Source: Azoarcus sp.
GTDB lineage: Bacteria > Pseudomonadota > Gammaproteobacteria > Burkholderiales > Rhodocyclaceae
Assembly (NCBI GenBank): GCA_020725025.1
Contig: DYFV01000063.1
Coordinates: 1-32,729 of the forward strand
Length of the DNA stretch: 32,729 nucleotides
Direction of reading: 5' to 3'
Shown here: positions 1 through 9,850 of the stretch, piece by piece
Layout of the letters: every line of letters starts with the position of its first letter
How positions within the stretch are numbered: position 1 is the stretch's first letter
Position numbers and translations under genes: made by a program
Notes under the pieces: model-generated
Told to the model about the DNA's origin: nothing
Seen by the model: only the letters and a program-made list of their open reading frames with translations
Database searches by the model: none

Positions 1-741
1 TTCGTCGCGCGCCATGGTCGAGGCGATGCGCAGCGCCAGGCACTTCTTGCCCAGCAGCGCGTTGCCGCCGTAGCCGGAGCCGTAGGACCAGATCTCGCGG
101 GTCTCGGGGAAGTGCACGATGTACTTGGTGTCCGGGTTGCACGGCCAGCGGCTGTCCTTCTCGCCCGCCGCGAGCGGCGCGCCGACGGAGTGCACGCAGG
201 GCACGAACTCGCCGTCGGTGCCGAGCACGTCGAACACTGCCTTGCCCATGCGCGTCATGGTGCGCATGTTGGTCACCACGTAGGGGCTGTCGGAGATCTC
301 CACGCCGATATGGGCGATGGGCGAGCCGAGGGGGCCCATGGAGAAGGGGATCACGTACATCGTGCGTCCGTGCATCGAGCCCTTGAACAGGCTGTTCAGC
401 GTCTCGCGCATCTTGCCCGGCTCTTCCCAGTTGTTGGTGGGGCCGGCGTCTTCCTTGTTCTCGGAGCAGATGAAGGTGCGGTCCTCGACGCGCGCCACGT
501 CGGAGGGGTCCGACCAGGCGAGGTAGGAGTTCTTGCGCTTTTCCGGGTTGAGCTTGATCAGCATCCCCGCCTGGACCATCTCGGCACACAGGCGGTCGTA
601 TTCCTCCTGCGTGCCGTCGCACCAGACTACCCGCTCAGGCTCGGTCAGGGTGGCGATCTCGGCGACCCACTTCTTCAGGCCTTCGTGACGGACGTAGTCG
701 GGGGCGGCGGCCAGGGCGGCCTCGGCAAAGCGGTGATTCAT
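1..741 (-). CDS. pckG: Phosphoenolpyruvate carboxykinase (GTP), 5' part only
   Basis: This gene encodes the N-terminal 247 residues of GTP-dependent PEP carboxykinase, which interconverts oxaloacetate plus GTP with PEP plus GDP and CO2 in the cytoplasm (gluconeogenesis and anaplerosis). The gene runs off the left edge; the family is about 600 residues, so roughly 60% is missing, including the nucleotide-binding loop. Diagnostic GTP-type stretches are visible: SDPSDVARVEDRTFICS near residue 80, the GRTMYVIPFSMGPLG segment, and the SYGSGYGGNALLGKK segment near the cut. The ATG at 741-739 is preceded by GGAGAG on the coding strand, and the product starts MNHRFAEAAL. It is divergent from maeB across 323 bp, so both C4-to-C3 routes share one control region. 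Family assignment is firm; regulation is not visible. Confidence 0.96.
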   Translation of the reverse strand, partial: MNHRFAEAALAAAPDYVRHEGLKKWVAEIATLTEPERVVWCDGTQEEYDRLCAEMVQAGMLIKLNPEKRKNSYLAWSDPSDVARVEDRTFICSENKEDAGPTNNWEEPGKMRETLNSLFKGSMHGRTMYVIPFSMGPLGSPIAHIGVEISDSPYVVTNMRTMTRMGKAVFDVLGTDGEFVPCVHSVGAPLAAGEKDSRWPCNPDTKYIVHFPETREIWSYGSGYGGNALLGKKCLALRIASTMARDE

Positions 742-1064
742 GGCGAACAGCTCTCCAGGTTGCGGACTCGAAACCGGTCCCGCCGGCGAACATGGAGCGC
801 CTCGTCGGCGGGCCGCCAAGCGGCTTCGGGCGGCCTGGCGGCACGATTGCGGAAAATACTAGGGTTTCCCGCACTCGTCGAAAGCCTAATATTATGCCAC
901 GGCCTCGCGCCCGACCGAAATGGGATTGAAAGCAATCGCGCCCAGGATGAGGCCGGGACGGGGCTCGCCTTTCCCCGTGCGCCGTCGCATGGCAGGATCG
1001 CCGGCATGACGCCGCACCGCGCGCCAGGTAAAACGAACGATACGAACGAGACGAAGAGACACTC
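742..1064. promoter_or_regulatory. Divergent pckG/maeB intergenic region with inverted repeat
   Basis: I see no convincing gene in these 323 bases. They hold the 5' regions of both divergent genes. An 11-bp inverted repeat with one mismatch lies at 779-789 (CCCGGCCGGCGA-like; actual arm CCCGCCGGCGA) and 802-812 (TCGTCGGCGGG), within the pckG leader; it could be an operator or an RNA hairpin. The only AT-rich patch, around 890-900 (CCTAATATTATGCC), offers -10-like hexamers on both strands, but no good -35 accompanies either. These are candidate sites only. Confidence 0.35.
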
Positions 1065-3337
<2,273 letters not shown>

Positions 3338-3341
<4 letters not shown>

Positions 3342-3407
3342 CCCGGATGGAGCCCCGGCGGAATCCGGGGCCGACCGCGCGCCATCCGACGCCGCTCCCG
3401 GATTCCG
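3338..3407. repeat. REP-like palindromic repeat, copy 1
   Basis: The element begins GTAGCCCGGATGGAGCCCC and contains CCCGGAT (3342-3348) facing ATCCGGG (3363-3369). A second, inverted arm CCCGGATTCCG (3397-3407) is an 11-bp exact reverse complement of 3359-3369. The same core occurs at 21439-21505. It overlaps the last bases of maeB, so the TAG stop is part of the repeat. The layout (paired inverted arms just after a gene) is that of REP/BIME-type elements; similar GTAGCCCGGATG repeats are widespread in beta- and gammaproteobacterial intergenic DNA. It may protect or end the maeB transcript. Confidence 0.75.
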
Positions 3408-3499
3408 TGCGTTTCCTTCGGGCGAGGGGCGCGCCTTCGCGCTCGTCGCTGCCCATGGCATCATCCGTTTCGCGTGGGCGACACGGGAGCGGGCGATCC

Positions 3500-4630
3500 A
3501 TGACCGATGGAAAGGCGGCGCTGGTACTGACAGGCGGCGGTGCGCGGGCCGCCTACCAGGTCGGCGTGCTCTCCGCGATCCGCGAGATCCGCGGGCGCCG
3601 GCCGGGCAACCCCTTTCCCATCCTGTGCGGGACGTCCGCCGGTGCGATCAACGCCGCGGCGCTCGCCGTCTTCTCGGACGACTTCAGCGCCGGCGTGCGC
3701 AAGCTGGCCTGGATATGGCGCAATTTCCACGTCGATCAGATCTACCGCGCGGACGCGGCGGCGCTCATCGAGACCGGGCTGCGCTGGGGCTCGGCCCTGA
3801 TGTTCGGGTGGGCAGTGCGCCAGACGCCGCGGTCGCTGCTCGACAACTCGCCGCTGCGGCGCCTGCTCGGCCAGGTGCTGGATTTCTCCGCCATCGACCG
3901 CGCCATCGCGGCGGGGCACCTGCATGCGGTGGGCGTGGCCGCCTCGGGCTACTCGTCGGGGGAGAACCTGAACTTCTTTCAGGCCGCGGAAGGCGTCATG
4001 CCGTGGCGGCGCGCGCAGCGGGTGGGCGTGCGCGAGCGGCTCGGCATCGATCACCTGCTCGCGTCCAGCGCGATCCCCTTCGTGTTTCCCGCGGTGAAGA
4101 TCCACCGGGAGTACTTCGGCGACGGGTCCATGCGCCAACTCGCGCCCATCAGCCCGGCCATCCATCTGGGGGCCGACCGCATCCTGGTGGTCGGCTCGGG
4201 CCGCCTCGCCGAGGAGGGGCGGCAGCGCAGCGAGGGCTACCCGACGCCTGCGCAGATCGCCGGGCATGCGCTGTCCAGCATCTTCCTCGACGCGCTCGCG
4301 GTCGACCTCGAGCGCATGCAGCGCATCAACGCCACCGTGGGTGCCTTCACTCCGGCCCAGCGCGAGGCGGCGGGCCTCGCGTTGCGACCCATCGAGACGC
4401 TCGTGATCTCGCCGTCGCGGCGGCTGGACGCGATCGCCGGCCGTCACCGCGACGCCTTGCCGCTCGGCATGCGGACGGTCTTGCGCGGCATCGGCGCGAT
4501 GCGCCGCGAAGGCTCGACGCTGCTCTCGTATGTCCTGTTCGAGCCCGGCTTCACCCGCGCGCTGATCGACCTCGGCATGCACGACACCTTCGCCCGCCGC
4601 GACGAGGTGGCAGCCTTCCTGCGTTTGTGA
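3500..4630 (+). CDS. Patatin-like phospholipase family protein
   Basis: This is a 376-residue patatin-fold hydrolase, expected to cleave acyl esters of lipids with a Ser-Asp dyad. The oxyanion loop is LTGGGARAAYQVG (residues 10-22), the nucleophile elbow is G44-T-S46-A-G48, and the catalytic Asp is D208 in FGDGSM. I chose the ATG at 3500 because the product then begins MTDGKAALVLTGGG, as is usual in this family, and GGGAGCGGGCG lies just upstream; the reading frame is open far upstream only because of the high GC content. There is no signal peptide, so it is likely cytoplasmic or membrane-peripheral. The substrate cannot be read from sequence. Bacterial relatives are often annotated RssA-like, but similarity to RssA itself is not clear enough to use the symbol. 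It stands alone between the REP element and pbpG. Confidence 0.92.
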   Translation: MTDGKAALVLTGGGARAAYQVGVLSAIREIRGRRPGNPFPILCGTSAGAINAAALAVFSDDFSAGVRKLAWIWRNFHVDQIYRADAAALIETGLRWGSALMFGWAVRQTPRSLLDNSPLRRLLGQVLDFSAIDRAIAAGHLHAVGVAASGYSSGENLNFFQAAEGVMPWRRAQRVGVRERLGIDHLLASSAIPFVFPAVKIHREYFGDGSMRQLAPISPAIHLGADRILVVGSGRLAEEGRQRSEGYPTPAQIAGHALSSIFLDALAVDLERMQRINATVGAFTPAQREAAGLALRPIETLVISPSRRLDAIAGRHRDALPLGMRTVLRGIGAMRREGSTLLSYVLFEPGFTRALIDLGMHDTFARRDEVAAFLRL

Positions 4631-4691
4631 AAATATGTCGCAGGGCTTGCGCGACCTCAAGGCCTTGCCGCCGTGCTCATGTCAAGATGTA

Positions 4692-4706
4692 TCGAAATAT
4701 TTTCGA
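4692..4706. promoter_or_regulatory. AT-rich perfect palindrome upstream of pbpG
   Basis: TCGAAATATTTTCGA is a 6-bp perfect inverted repeat with a 3-bp centre. It sits in the only AT-rich patch (about 4680-4760) of this part of the window, 85 bp before the pbpG start. A TTGATA hexamer follows at 4724-4729, a plausible -35, but the downstream -10 is poor. It could be an operator or simply part of an AT-rich promoter. Confidence 0.4.
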
Positions 4707-4790
4707 GTTCACTTCAAAAGAACTTGATATCTGCCTAGTTTCATTGAGAATAGAAAAGTCGCGCCGTCTCACCGCCCGCAGGTCCTGTCC

Positions 4791-5825
4791 ATGAAAATCC
4801 GCCACCTACTCGTCGCTCTCATGAGCGTCGCGCTGCTGCACGGCGGCCTCGCCACGGCTGTTGCAGCCACGCAGGCCCCGACCAAGACAACGGCCTCCAA
4901 GGCGAGCAAGAAGGCTGCCGTGGCGAAGAAGAAGGCGCGCGCCAAGAAGGCGACGAAGCGGGCGACCAAGAAGGTAGCGCTGCAGCGCAGTGCCCGCGCC
5001 GCCCGTCCGCCGGCGGAAGAGGCGATGGTCGCGCTCGACAAGGCCGGTTTCCCGCTGCTGCGCTCGGCCGCCTTCCTGGTGGCGAACGAGAAGACCGGCG
5101 CGGTGATCCTGGAGAAGAAGAGCGAGTCGGTGCTGCCGATCGCCTCGATCACCAAGTTGATGACGGCCATGGTGGTGCTCGACGCCGGGCAAAGCCTCTC
5201 CGAGGAACTCGTGGTCACGACCGCGGACATCGACACGCTCAAGGGGACCGGCTCGCGCCTCGCCATCGGCACGCGCTTGACCCGCGAGGAGATGCTGCAG
5301 CTGGCGCTGATGTCGTCGGAAAACCGCGCCGCCTCCGCCCTCGGGCGGCATTACCCGGGCGGGATCGACGCTTTCGTCGAGGCGATGAACGTCAAGGCGC
5401 GACTGATCGGGCTGAACGACACCCGTTTCGCGGACAGCACCGGCCTCAATCCGGAAAACGTCTCGAGTCCCCGCGATCTGGTGCGTCTGGTGTCCGCCGC
5501 CGGGACCTACCCGCTGATCCGGGAGTTCTCCACCGCCTCCGAGCGCTACGTCAAGATCCGCGGCCGCCTGCACCGCTTCGGCAACACCAACTCGTTGGTC
5601 CGCGACCCGGGCTGGGAGATCGGCGTGTCGAAGACGGGCTACATCCGCGAGGCCGGGCGCTGCCTGGTGATGCAGGCGTGGATCTTCAACGAGCCGCACA
5701 TCATCGTGCTGATGGATTCCGACGGCCGTTACAGCCGTACCGCCGACGCCAAGCGCATCAAGCGCTGGTTCGAGGAGGGGGGCGCCGAACGCATCGCCGT
5801 GCTCGGCGAGCAGAAGGAGATCTGA
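4791..5825 (+). CDS. pbpG: D-alanyl-D-alanine endopeptidase (PBP7/8 type)
   Basis: This is a 344-residue serine peptidase of the S11 family that cleaves D-Ala-meso-DAP crosslinks in peptidoglycan in the periplasm. An N-terminal signal peptide is clear: positively charged MKIRH, a hydrophobic run, and a likely cleavage after AVAA near residue 26. The three active-site motifs are S119-I-T-K122, S176-E-N178 and K281-T-G. Between signal peptide and catalytic domain (about residues 30-65) lies a tract made almost entirely of Lys, Ala, Arg and Thr, like histone H1 tails; this is unusual for PBP7 and may bind anionic wall polymers. The ribosome binding site is weak (CAGGTCCTGTCC before ATG). A hairpin follows the stop. 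The family call is firm; the role of the basic tract is inference. Confidence 0.95.
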   Translation: MKIRHLLVALMSVALLHGGLATAVAATQAPTKTTASKASKKAAVAKKKARAKKATKRATKKVALQRSARAARPPAEEAMVALDKAGFPLLRSAAFLVANEKTGAVILEKKSESVLPIASITKLMTAMVVLDAGQSLSEELVVTTADIDTLKGTGSRLAIGTRLTREEMLQLALMSSENRAASALGRHYPGGIDAFVEAMNVKARLIGLNDTRFADSTGLNPENVSSPRDLVRLVSAAGTYPLIREFSTASERYVKIRGRLHRFGNTNSLVRDPGWEIGVSKTGYIREAGRCLVMQAWIFNEPHIIVLMDSDGRYSRTADAKRIKRWFEEGGAERIAVLGEQKEI

Positions 5826-5827
5826 GC

Positions 5828-5846
5828 GACCGGGTCGCACCCGGTC
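5828..5846. terminator. Hairpin between convergent pbpG and iclR-type gene
   Basis: GACCGGGT, loop CGC, ACCCGGTC form a perfect 8-bp stem three bases after the pbpG stop. There is no T-run on either side, so intrinsic termination is uncertain. Its place between two convergent genes fits a bidirectional terminator or an mRNA 3' end stabiliser. Confidence 0.5.
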
Positions 5847-5872
5847 GTCACGGTTTCGATCCCGGGCCGGGG

Positions 5873-6643
5873 TCAGCGCTTGGTGTAACCCAGCGCGCGG
5901 GAGATCTCGTCGGCCGTCTCGCGCACCAGCGGGGCGCGGTTCGGATCGAAGCGCTCCGACGGTGCCGACAGCGACAGGCCGGCGACGAGCTCGCCCGAGT
6001 CGTCGCGGATGCCGGCCGCGATGCAGCGCACGCCCGGCTCCACTTCGTCCAGGTCGAAGGCCACGCCGTGGCGGCGCACCTTGTCGAGCTCCCGCTCCAG
6101 TTGAGTCAGATCGGTGATCGAGGTGGGCGTGGACGCGGGCAGGCCGGTGCGCCGGGCGTACTCGCGCACCCGCTCGGTGCCGTCCTCTACCAGGAAGAGC
6201 TTTCCGGTGGCCGTGGTGTGCAGCGGTGCGCGGGCGCCGACGATGTGCACCACGCGCACCGCCGAGCGGCCACTCGAGGTCCGCTCCACGTAGACGATCT
6301 CGTCGCCGTCGCGGATGCCGAGGTTCACGCTCTCGCCGGTGGCCGCGTGCAGCTTCAGCATGGCGGGCATCGCCGTGTCGCGCAGCGAGATTCGGGACTT
6401 CACCAGGCTGCCCAGCTCGAGGAGCCGGATGCCCAGGCGGTAGGTGCCGCCTTCGCCGCGCTCGACGAAGCCGCTCTGCGTCATGGCACCCAGGATGCGG
6501 TGGGCGGTCGACGGATGCAGCCCCGTCTCCTGCGCGATCTGCTTGAGCGGCGCGGGGTCGGGGTGATGGGCGAGGACGTCGAGCAGCTTCATCATTCGCT
6601 CGACGACCTGGATCGGGTTTTTCGGTTCGGTAGTGGTGGTCAC
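5873..6643 (-). CDS. IclR-family transcriptional regulator, divergent from lut operon
   Basis: This 256-residue protein has the IclR layout: an N-terminal winged helix-turn-helix (about residues 10-75, with IAQETGLHPSTAHRILGAM as the recognition region) and a C-terminal effector domain (about 90-250) with the typical VYVERTSS, HTTATGKLFL and CIAAGI...GLSLSAP stretches. Regulators of this family bind small organic acids and often control a divergent operon. Here the neighbour is the lutA-lutB-dehydrogenase-lutC cluster starting 97 bp away, so lactate or a related 2-hydroxy acid is the likely signal; that is inference. Two palindromes in the shared region are candidate operators. In Bacillus, lutABC is controlled by a GntR-type protein (LutR), so an IclR controller would be a different arrangement. 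Confidence 0.93.
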   Translation of the reverse strand: MTTTTEPKNPIQVVERMMKLLDVLAHHPDPAPLKQIAQETGLHPSTAHRILGAMTQSGFVERGEGGTYRLGIRLLELGSLVKSRISLRDTAMPAMLKLHAATGESVNLGIRDGDEIVYVERTSSGRSAVRVVHIVGARAPLHTTATGKLFLVEDGTERVREYARRTGLPASTPTSITDLTQLERELDKVRRHGVAFDLDEVEPGVRCIAAGIRDDSGELVAGLSLSAPSERFDPNRAPLVRETADEISRALGYTKR

Positions 6644-6649
6644 GCTGAT

Positions 6650-6709
6650 ACTGCGGGTTTTCCGTAGTTGCAGAGTTTAACCGTCTGCCTTAATTTCGCC
6701 TAGTGAAAT
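6650..6709 (+). promoter_or_regulatory. lutA promoter with two candidate operators
   Basis: A rightward promoter can be drawn as TTGCAG (6668-6673), a 16-bp spacer, and TTAATT (6690-6695), or TAATTT with 17 bp. Two inverted repeats flank it: ACTGCGG (6650-6656) with CCGTAGT (6662-6668), 6 of 7 matched, overlapping the -35; and ATTTCGC (6693-6699) with GTGAAAT (6703-6709), 6 of 7 matched, overlapping the -10 and start-site area. Both lie where a divergent IclR protein could repress lutA and itself. Confidence 0.45.
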
Positions 6710-6740
6710 GAGAAGCCAAGAAACGCAACGGGGGAGGAGA

Positions 6741-7466
6741 ATGCGGGTCGGCTTGTTCGTGACGTGTCTCGTGGACACGATGCGCCCGCGCATCGGGTTC
6801 GCCGCCCTCGACCTGCTCGAGGCGGCCGGATGCGAGGTGGTGGTGCCTGCCGCCCAGACCTGCTGCGGCCAGCCGGCCTACAACTCGGGCGATTCCGGCG
6901 TGGCGCGCCGGCTTGCCCGCAAGCTCGTCCTGGAGTTCGAGGGGCTGGACCACGTGGTGGTCCCGTCGGGCTCCTGTGCCGGGATGATCAAGACCCATTA
7001 TCCGGGCCTTTTTGGCGACGATCCGGAAATGCGCGCCCGTGCCGAAGCGCTTGCCGAACGTACCTGGGAGCTCACCGACTTCCTGCATACGGTCCTCGCG
7101 GTGGAGCGCGTGCCGGGGGATTTCGTCGGCACCGTCACCTATCATGACAGCTGTGCCGGGTTGCGCGAGCTCGGGGTGAAGGCCCAGCCGCGTGCGCTGC
7201 TGGCGCGCATGCCGGGGGTGACGCTGCGGGAGATGGCCGCACCCGAGGAGTGCTGCGGCTTCGGAGGTACTTTCTCGGCGAAGTTCGGAGACGTCTCGGC
7301 CGGGATGGCCGAACGCAAGTGCCGGCAGATCCAGGCCGCCGGGGCGGACGCGGTGGTGCTCGGAGATCTCGGCTGCATGCTCAACATCGAGGGGAAGCTT
7401 CGCCGCATGGGGGACGAGCGCACGCGCGTGGTGCACGTGGCCGAACTGCTCGCCGGAACCGAGTGA
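6741..7466 (+). CDS. lutA: L-lactate utilisation protein LutA (CCG-domain Fe-S protein)
   Basis: This 241-residue protein belongs to the LutA/YkgE/LldE family, one of three subunits of the flavin-independent L-lactate oxidation complex that converts lactate to pyruvate. Two CCG-type cysteine motifs are present: T40-C41-C42-G43 and C171-C172-G-F-G-G, along with further cysteines at 9, in PSGSCAGM and in LGDLGCMLN. These CCG modules bind Fe-S clusters in heterodisulfide-reductase-like proteins. I chose ATG 6741 because GGGGGAGGAGA lies directly before it and the product starts MRVGLFVTCLVD as in relatives; an in-frame ATG at 6708 has no such site. The lutB start overlaps its stop by one base (TGATG), which suggests translational coupling. 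Confidence 0.94.
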   Translation: MRVGLFVTCLVDTMRPRIGFAALDLLEAAGCEVVVPAAQTCCGQPAYNSGDSGVARRLARKLVLEFEGLDHVVVPSGSCAGMIKTHYPGLFGDDPEMRARAEALAERTWELTDFLHTVLAVERVPGDFVGTVTYHDSCAGLRELGVKAQPRALLARMPGVTLREMAAPEECCGFGGTFSAKFGDVSAGMAERKCRQIQAAGADAVVLGDLGCMLNIEGKLRRMGDERTRVVHVAELLAGTE

Positions 7467-8890
7467 TGCAGTCCCAGGCGATGCACTTCAAGGCGCGCGC
7501 CGGCGCCAAGGCGGCCGACGGTGCGCTCCAGGAGAAGCTCGGCAGGGCCGCCGGACGCTTTGTCTCCGGGCGCGCCGCCGCGGTGGCGGACTACGCCGGC
7601 GACTTCGAGGCTCTGCGCGGGGCCGGCGAGCGCATTCGCAATCGGACCCTGGCCAATCTCGACGTGTGGCTGGAGACCTTCGAGGCGAATGCCACCGCTC
7701 GCGGCGCCCAGGTGCGCTACGCCCGCGACGGGGCCGAGATCAGCCGGCTGGTGGTCGAAATCGCGCGCCGCCACGGGGTGACCAAGGCGGTCAAGTCCAA
7801 GTCCATGCTCTCCGAGGAGGCGGGCCTGAACGCCGCCCTCGCCGCCGCCGGCATCGAGCCGGTCGAGACCGACCTGGGCGAGTACATCCTGCAGATCGAT
7901 GGCAACGAGCCGCCCTCGCACATCATCGCGCCGGCCTTCCACAAGTCCAAGGAGGAGGTCGCCGAGCTCTTCCATCGGGTGCACGGCACGCCCCTCAAGC
8001 ACGACATCCCGGAGATGACGCAGGAGGCGCGGGCGGTGCTGCGCGAGCACTTCCTGTCGGCGCAGATGGGCATCTCCGGGGGCAACTTCCTCGTCGCCGA
8101 GACCGGCTCGGTGGCGCTCGTCACCAACGAGGGCAACGGACGCATGGTCACCACCCTGCCGCGCGTGCACGTGGTGATCACCGGCATCGAAAAGGTAATC
8201 CCGACCCTCGAGGACCTGGCCACCCTGATGCGCCTTCTGCCCCGTTCGGCGACCGGGCAGGCGATCTCCAACTACGTGTCCGTGCTCACCGGGGTGAAGG
8301 GCGAGGGCGAGTCCGACGGCCCCGAGCACCTCTATTTCGTGCTGGTGGACAACGGCCGCGCCGACCTGGTGGGCAGCGAGTTCCAGCCGATGCTGCGCTG
8401 TATCCGCTGCGCGGCCTGCATCAACCACTGCCCGGTGTACCGCACGGTGGGCGGCCACGCCTACGGCTGGGTCTATCCCGGTCCCATGGGCTCGGTGCTC
8501 ACGCCGCTCTACACCGGTCTCGCCAATGCCCGAGACCTGCCCAACGCCTCCACCCTGTGCGGCCAGTGCGCGACCGTCTGTCCTGTGAAGATTCCCCTGC
8601 CGGCGCTGTTGAGGAAGCTGCGCGAGCGGCAGGTGGAGGCGGGGCTGCGCCCGCGGGGCGAACGCCTGGCGCTCGCCGCCTGGGGCTGGCTCGCGGCGCG
8701 GCCGAGGCTTTACGGTGTCGCCGCGCGTCTGGCGGCGCGCTACTTGAAATGGCTCGCCGACGGCTCCGGTCGTATCCGGGTGCTGGGGCTCGCCCCGGAA
8801 TGGACCGCCAGGCGCGACCTTCCCGCGCCCGAGGGCCGTACCTTCCGCGAACTCTATGCGGCGCAAAAACGAGGAGAAACGAGGAGATGA
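7466..8890 (+). CDS. lutB: L-lactate utilisation protein LutB (LUD domain plus two 4Fe-4S motifs)
   Basis: This 474-residue protein matches LutB/YkgF/LldF. An LUD domain (about residues 60-300) includes GISGGNFLVAETGS and NEGNGRM. It is followed by a ferredoxin-type region with C312-x2-C315-x2-C318-x3-C322 and a second set C365-x2-C368-x3-C372-P. The C-terminal tail is rich in Arg and Leu. In the family LutB carries the electron-transfer clusters of the lactate oxidation complex. The start ATG 7466 overlaps the lutA stop by one base; another Met five codons in (7481) is possible. The last four bases ATGA are shared with the next gene, so the three genes appear translationally coupled. Confidence 0.95.
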   Translation: MQSQAMHFKARAGAKAADGALQEKLGRAAGRFVSGRAAAVADYAGDFEALRGAGERIRNRTLANLDVWLETFEANATARGAQVRYARDGAEISRLVVEIARRHGVTKAVKSKSMLSEEAGLNAALAAAGIEPVETDLGEYILQIDGNEPPSHIIAPAFHKSKEEVAELFHRVHGTPLKHDIPEMTQEARAVLREHFLSAQMGISGGNFLVAETGSVALVTNEGNGRMVTTLPRVHVVITGIEKVIPTLEDLATLMRLLPRSATGQAISNYVSVLTGVKGEGESDGPEHLYFVLVDNGRADLVGSEFQPMLRCIRCAACINHCPVYRTVGGHAYGWVYPGPMGSVLTPLYTGLANARDLPNASTLCGQCATVCPVKIPLPALLRKLRERQVEAGLRPRGERLALAAWGWLAARPRLYGVAARLAARYLKWLADGSGRIRVLGLAPEWTARRDLPAPEGRTFRELYAAQKRGETRR

Positions 8891-9837
8891 CGCTGCACAT
8901 CGTGATGCTCGACCGCGACTCGGTCGGCGCCGATTTCCGCAAACCCGCCATCGATCACGTCTGGCGGGAATTTCCCGCGACCCGCAGCGGCGAGGTGGTC
9001 GAGCGGCTGCAGGGCGCCGAGGTGGCGATCGTGAACAAGGTGCGCCTCGGCGCGGACGAGATCGCGCAGCTTCCCGCTCTGCGTATGGTGGCCGTCGCCG
9101 CCACCGGCTCGGACAACGTGGATCTCGCCGCGTGCGCGGCGCGCGGCATCGTGGTGAGCAACGTGCGCGGCTACGCGGTGAACACCGTCCCCGAGCACGC
9201 GCTCATGTTGATGCTGGCGCTGCGTCGGCGGCTGCTCGCCTACGTCCGCGATGTCGCGGCCGGTCGCTGGCAGCGGACTGAAAGCTTCTGCTTCTACGAT
9301 CATTCCATCGGGGATCTGCACGGAGCGACGCTGGGCGTGGTGGGACGTGGTGGTCTGGGTTCGGGGGTGGCGCGGCTGGCGGAGGCCTTCGGCATGAAGG
9401 TGCTCTTCGCCGAGCACAAGGGGGCTGCGGCGGTGCGCGAGGGGTATGTCGCCTTCGACACCGTGCTGCGCGAGGCCGACGTGCTTTCGCTGCATTGCCC
9501 GCTGAACGCGAGCACGCGGAACCTCATCGGCGAGGCGGAGCTCGCGGCGATGAAGTCGTCCGCCATCCTCATCAACACCTCCCGCGGCGGGCTGGTGGAC
9601 GAGGCCGCGCTCGTGCGCGCCCTGCGCGAGGGACGGATCGGCGGCGCGGGCGTCGACGTGCTCTCCAAGGAGCCGCCGCGCGAGGGCAACCCCCTGCTCG
9701 CGCCGGACATCCCCAACCTCATCGTCACGCCCCACGTCGCCTGGGCGTCCCGCGAGGCGATGCAGGCGCTGGCCGATCAGGTCATCGACAACATCGAAGC
9801 CTTCGCCGCGGGCGTCCCGCGCAACCGGCTGGCGTGA
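8887..9837 (+). CDS. D-2-hydroxyacid dehydrogenase (NAD(P)-dependent) within the lut operon
   Basis: This 316-residue enzyme belongs to the D-isomer-specific 2-hydroxyacid dehydrogenase family, which interconverts 2-keto acids and D-2-hydroxy acids using NAD(P)H. The cofactor loop G153-R-G155-G-L-G158 fits GxGxxG, and the catalytic triad is visible: R233 in NTSRGG, E262 in SKEPP, and H283 in TPHVAW. The length and NVRGYAVNTVPEHA segment resemble hydroxypyruvate/glycerate dehydrogenases more than fermentative LdhA. A good site (GAGGAG) precedes ATG 8887, which overlaps the lutB stop by four bases. Its position between lutB and lutC implies a role in the same pathway, for instance handling D-lactate, glyoxylate or hydroxypyruvate; the substrate is inference. 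Confidence 0.92.
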   Translation: MTLHIVMLDRDSVGADFRKPAIDHVWREFPATRSGEVVERLQGAEVAIVNKVRLGADEIAQLPALRMVAVAATGSDNVDLAACAARGIVVSNVRGYAVNTVPEHALMLMLALRRRLLAYVRDVAAGRWQRTESFCFYDHSIGDLHGATLGVVGRGGLGSGVARLAEAFGMKVLFAEHKGAAAVREGYVAFDTVLREADVLSLHCPLNASTRNLIGEAELAAMKSSAILINTSRGGLVDEAALVRALREGRIGGAGVDVLSKEPPREGNPLLAPDIPNLIVTPHVAWASREAMQALADQVIDNIEAFAAGVPRNRLA

Positions 9838-9850
9838 GGAGGCGGTCCGG

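Noticed and set aside
923..940. TTGAAAGCAATCGC as an FNR-like box near pckG/maeB
   Set aside because: Only seven of ten consensus positions match and the second half-site is poor.
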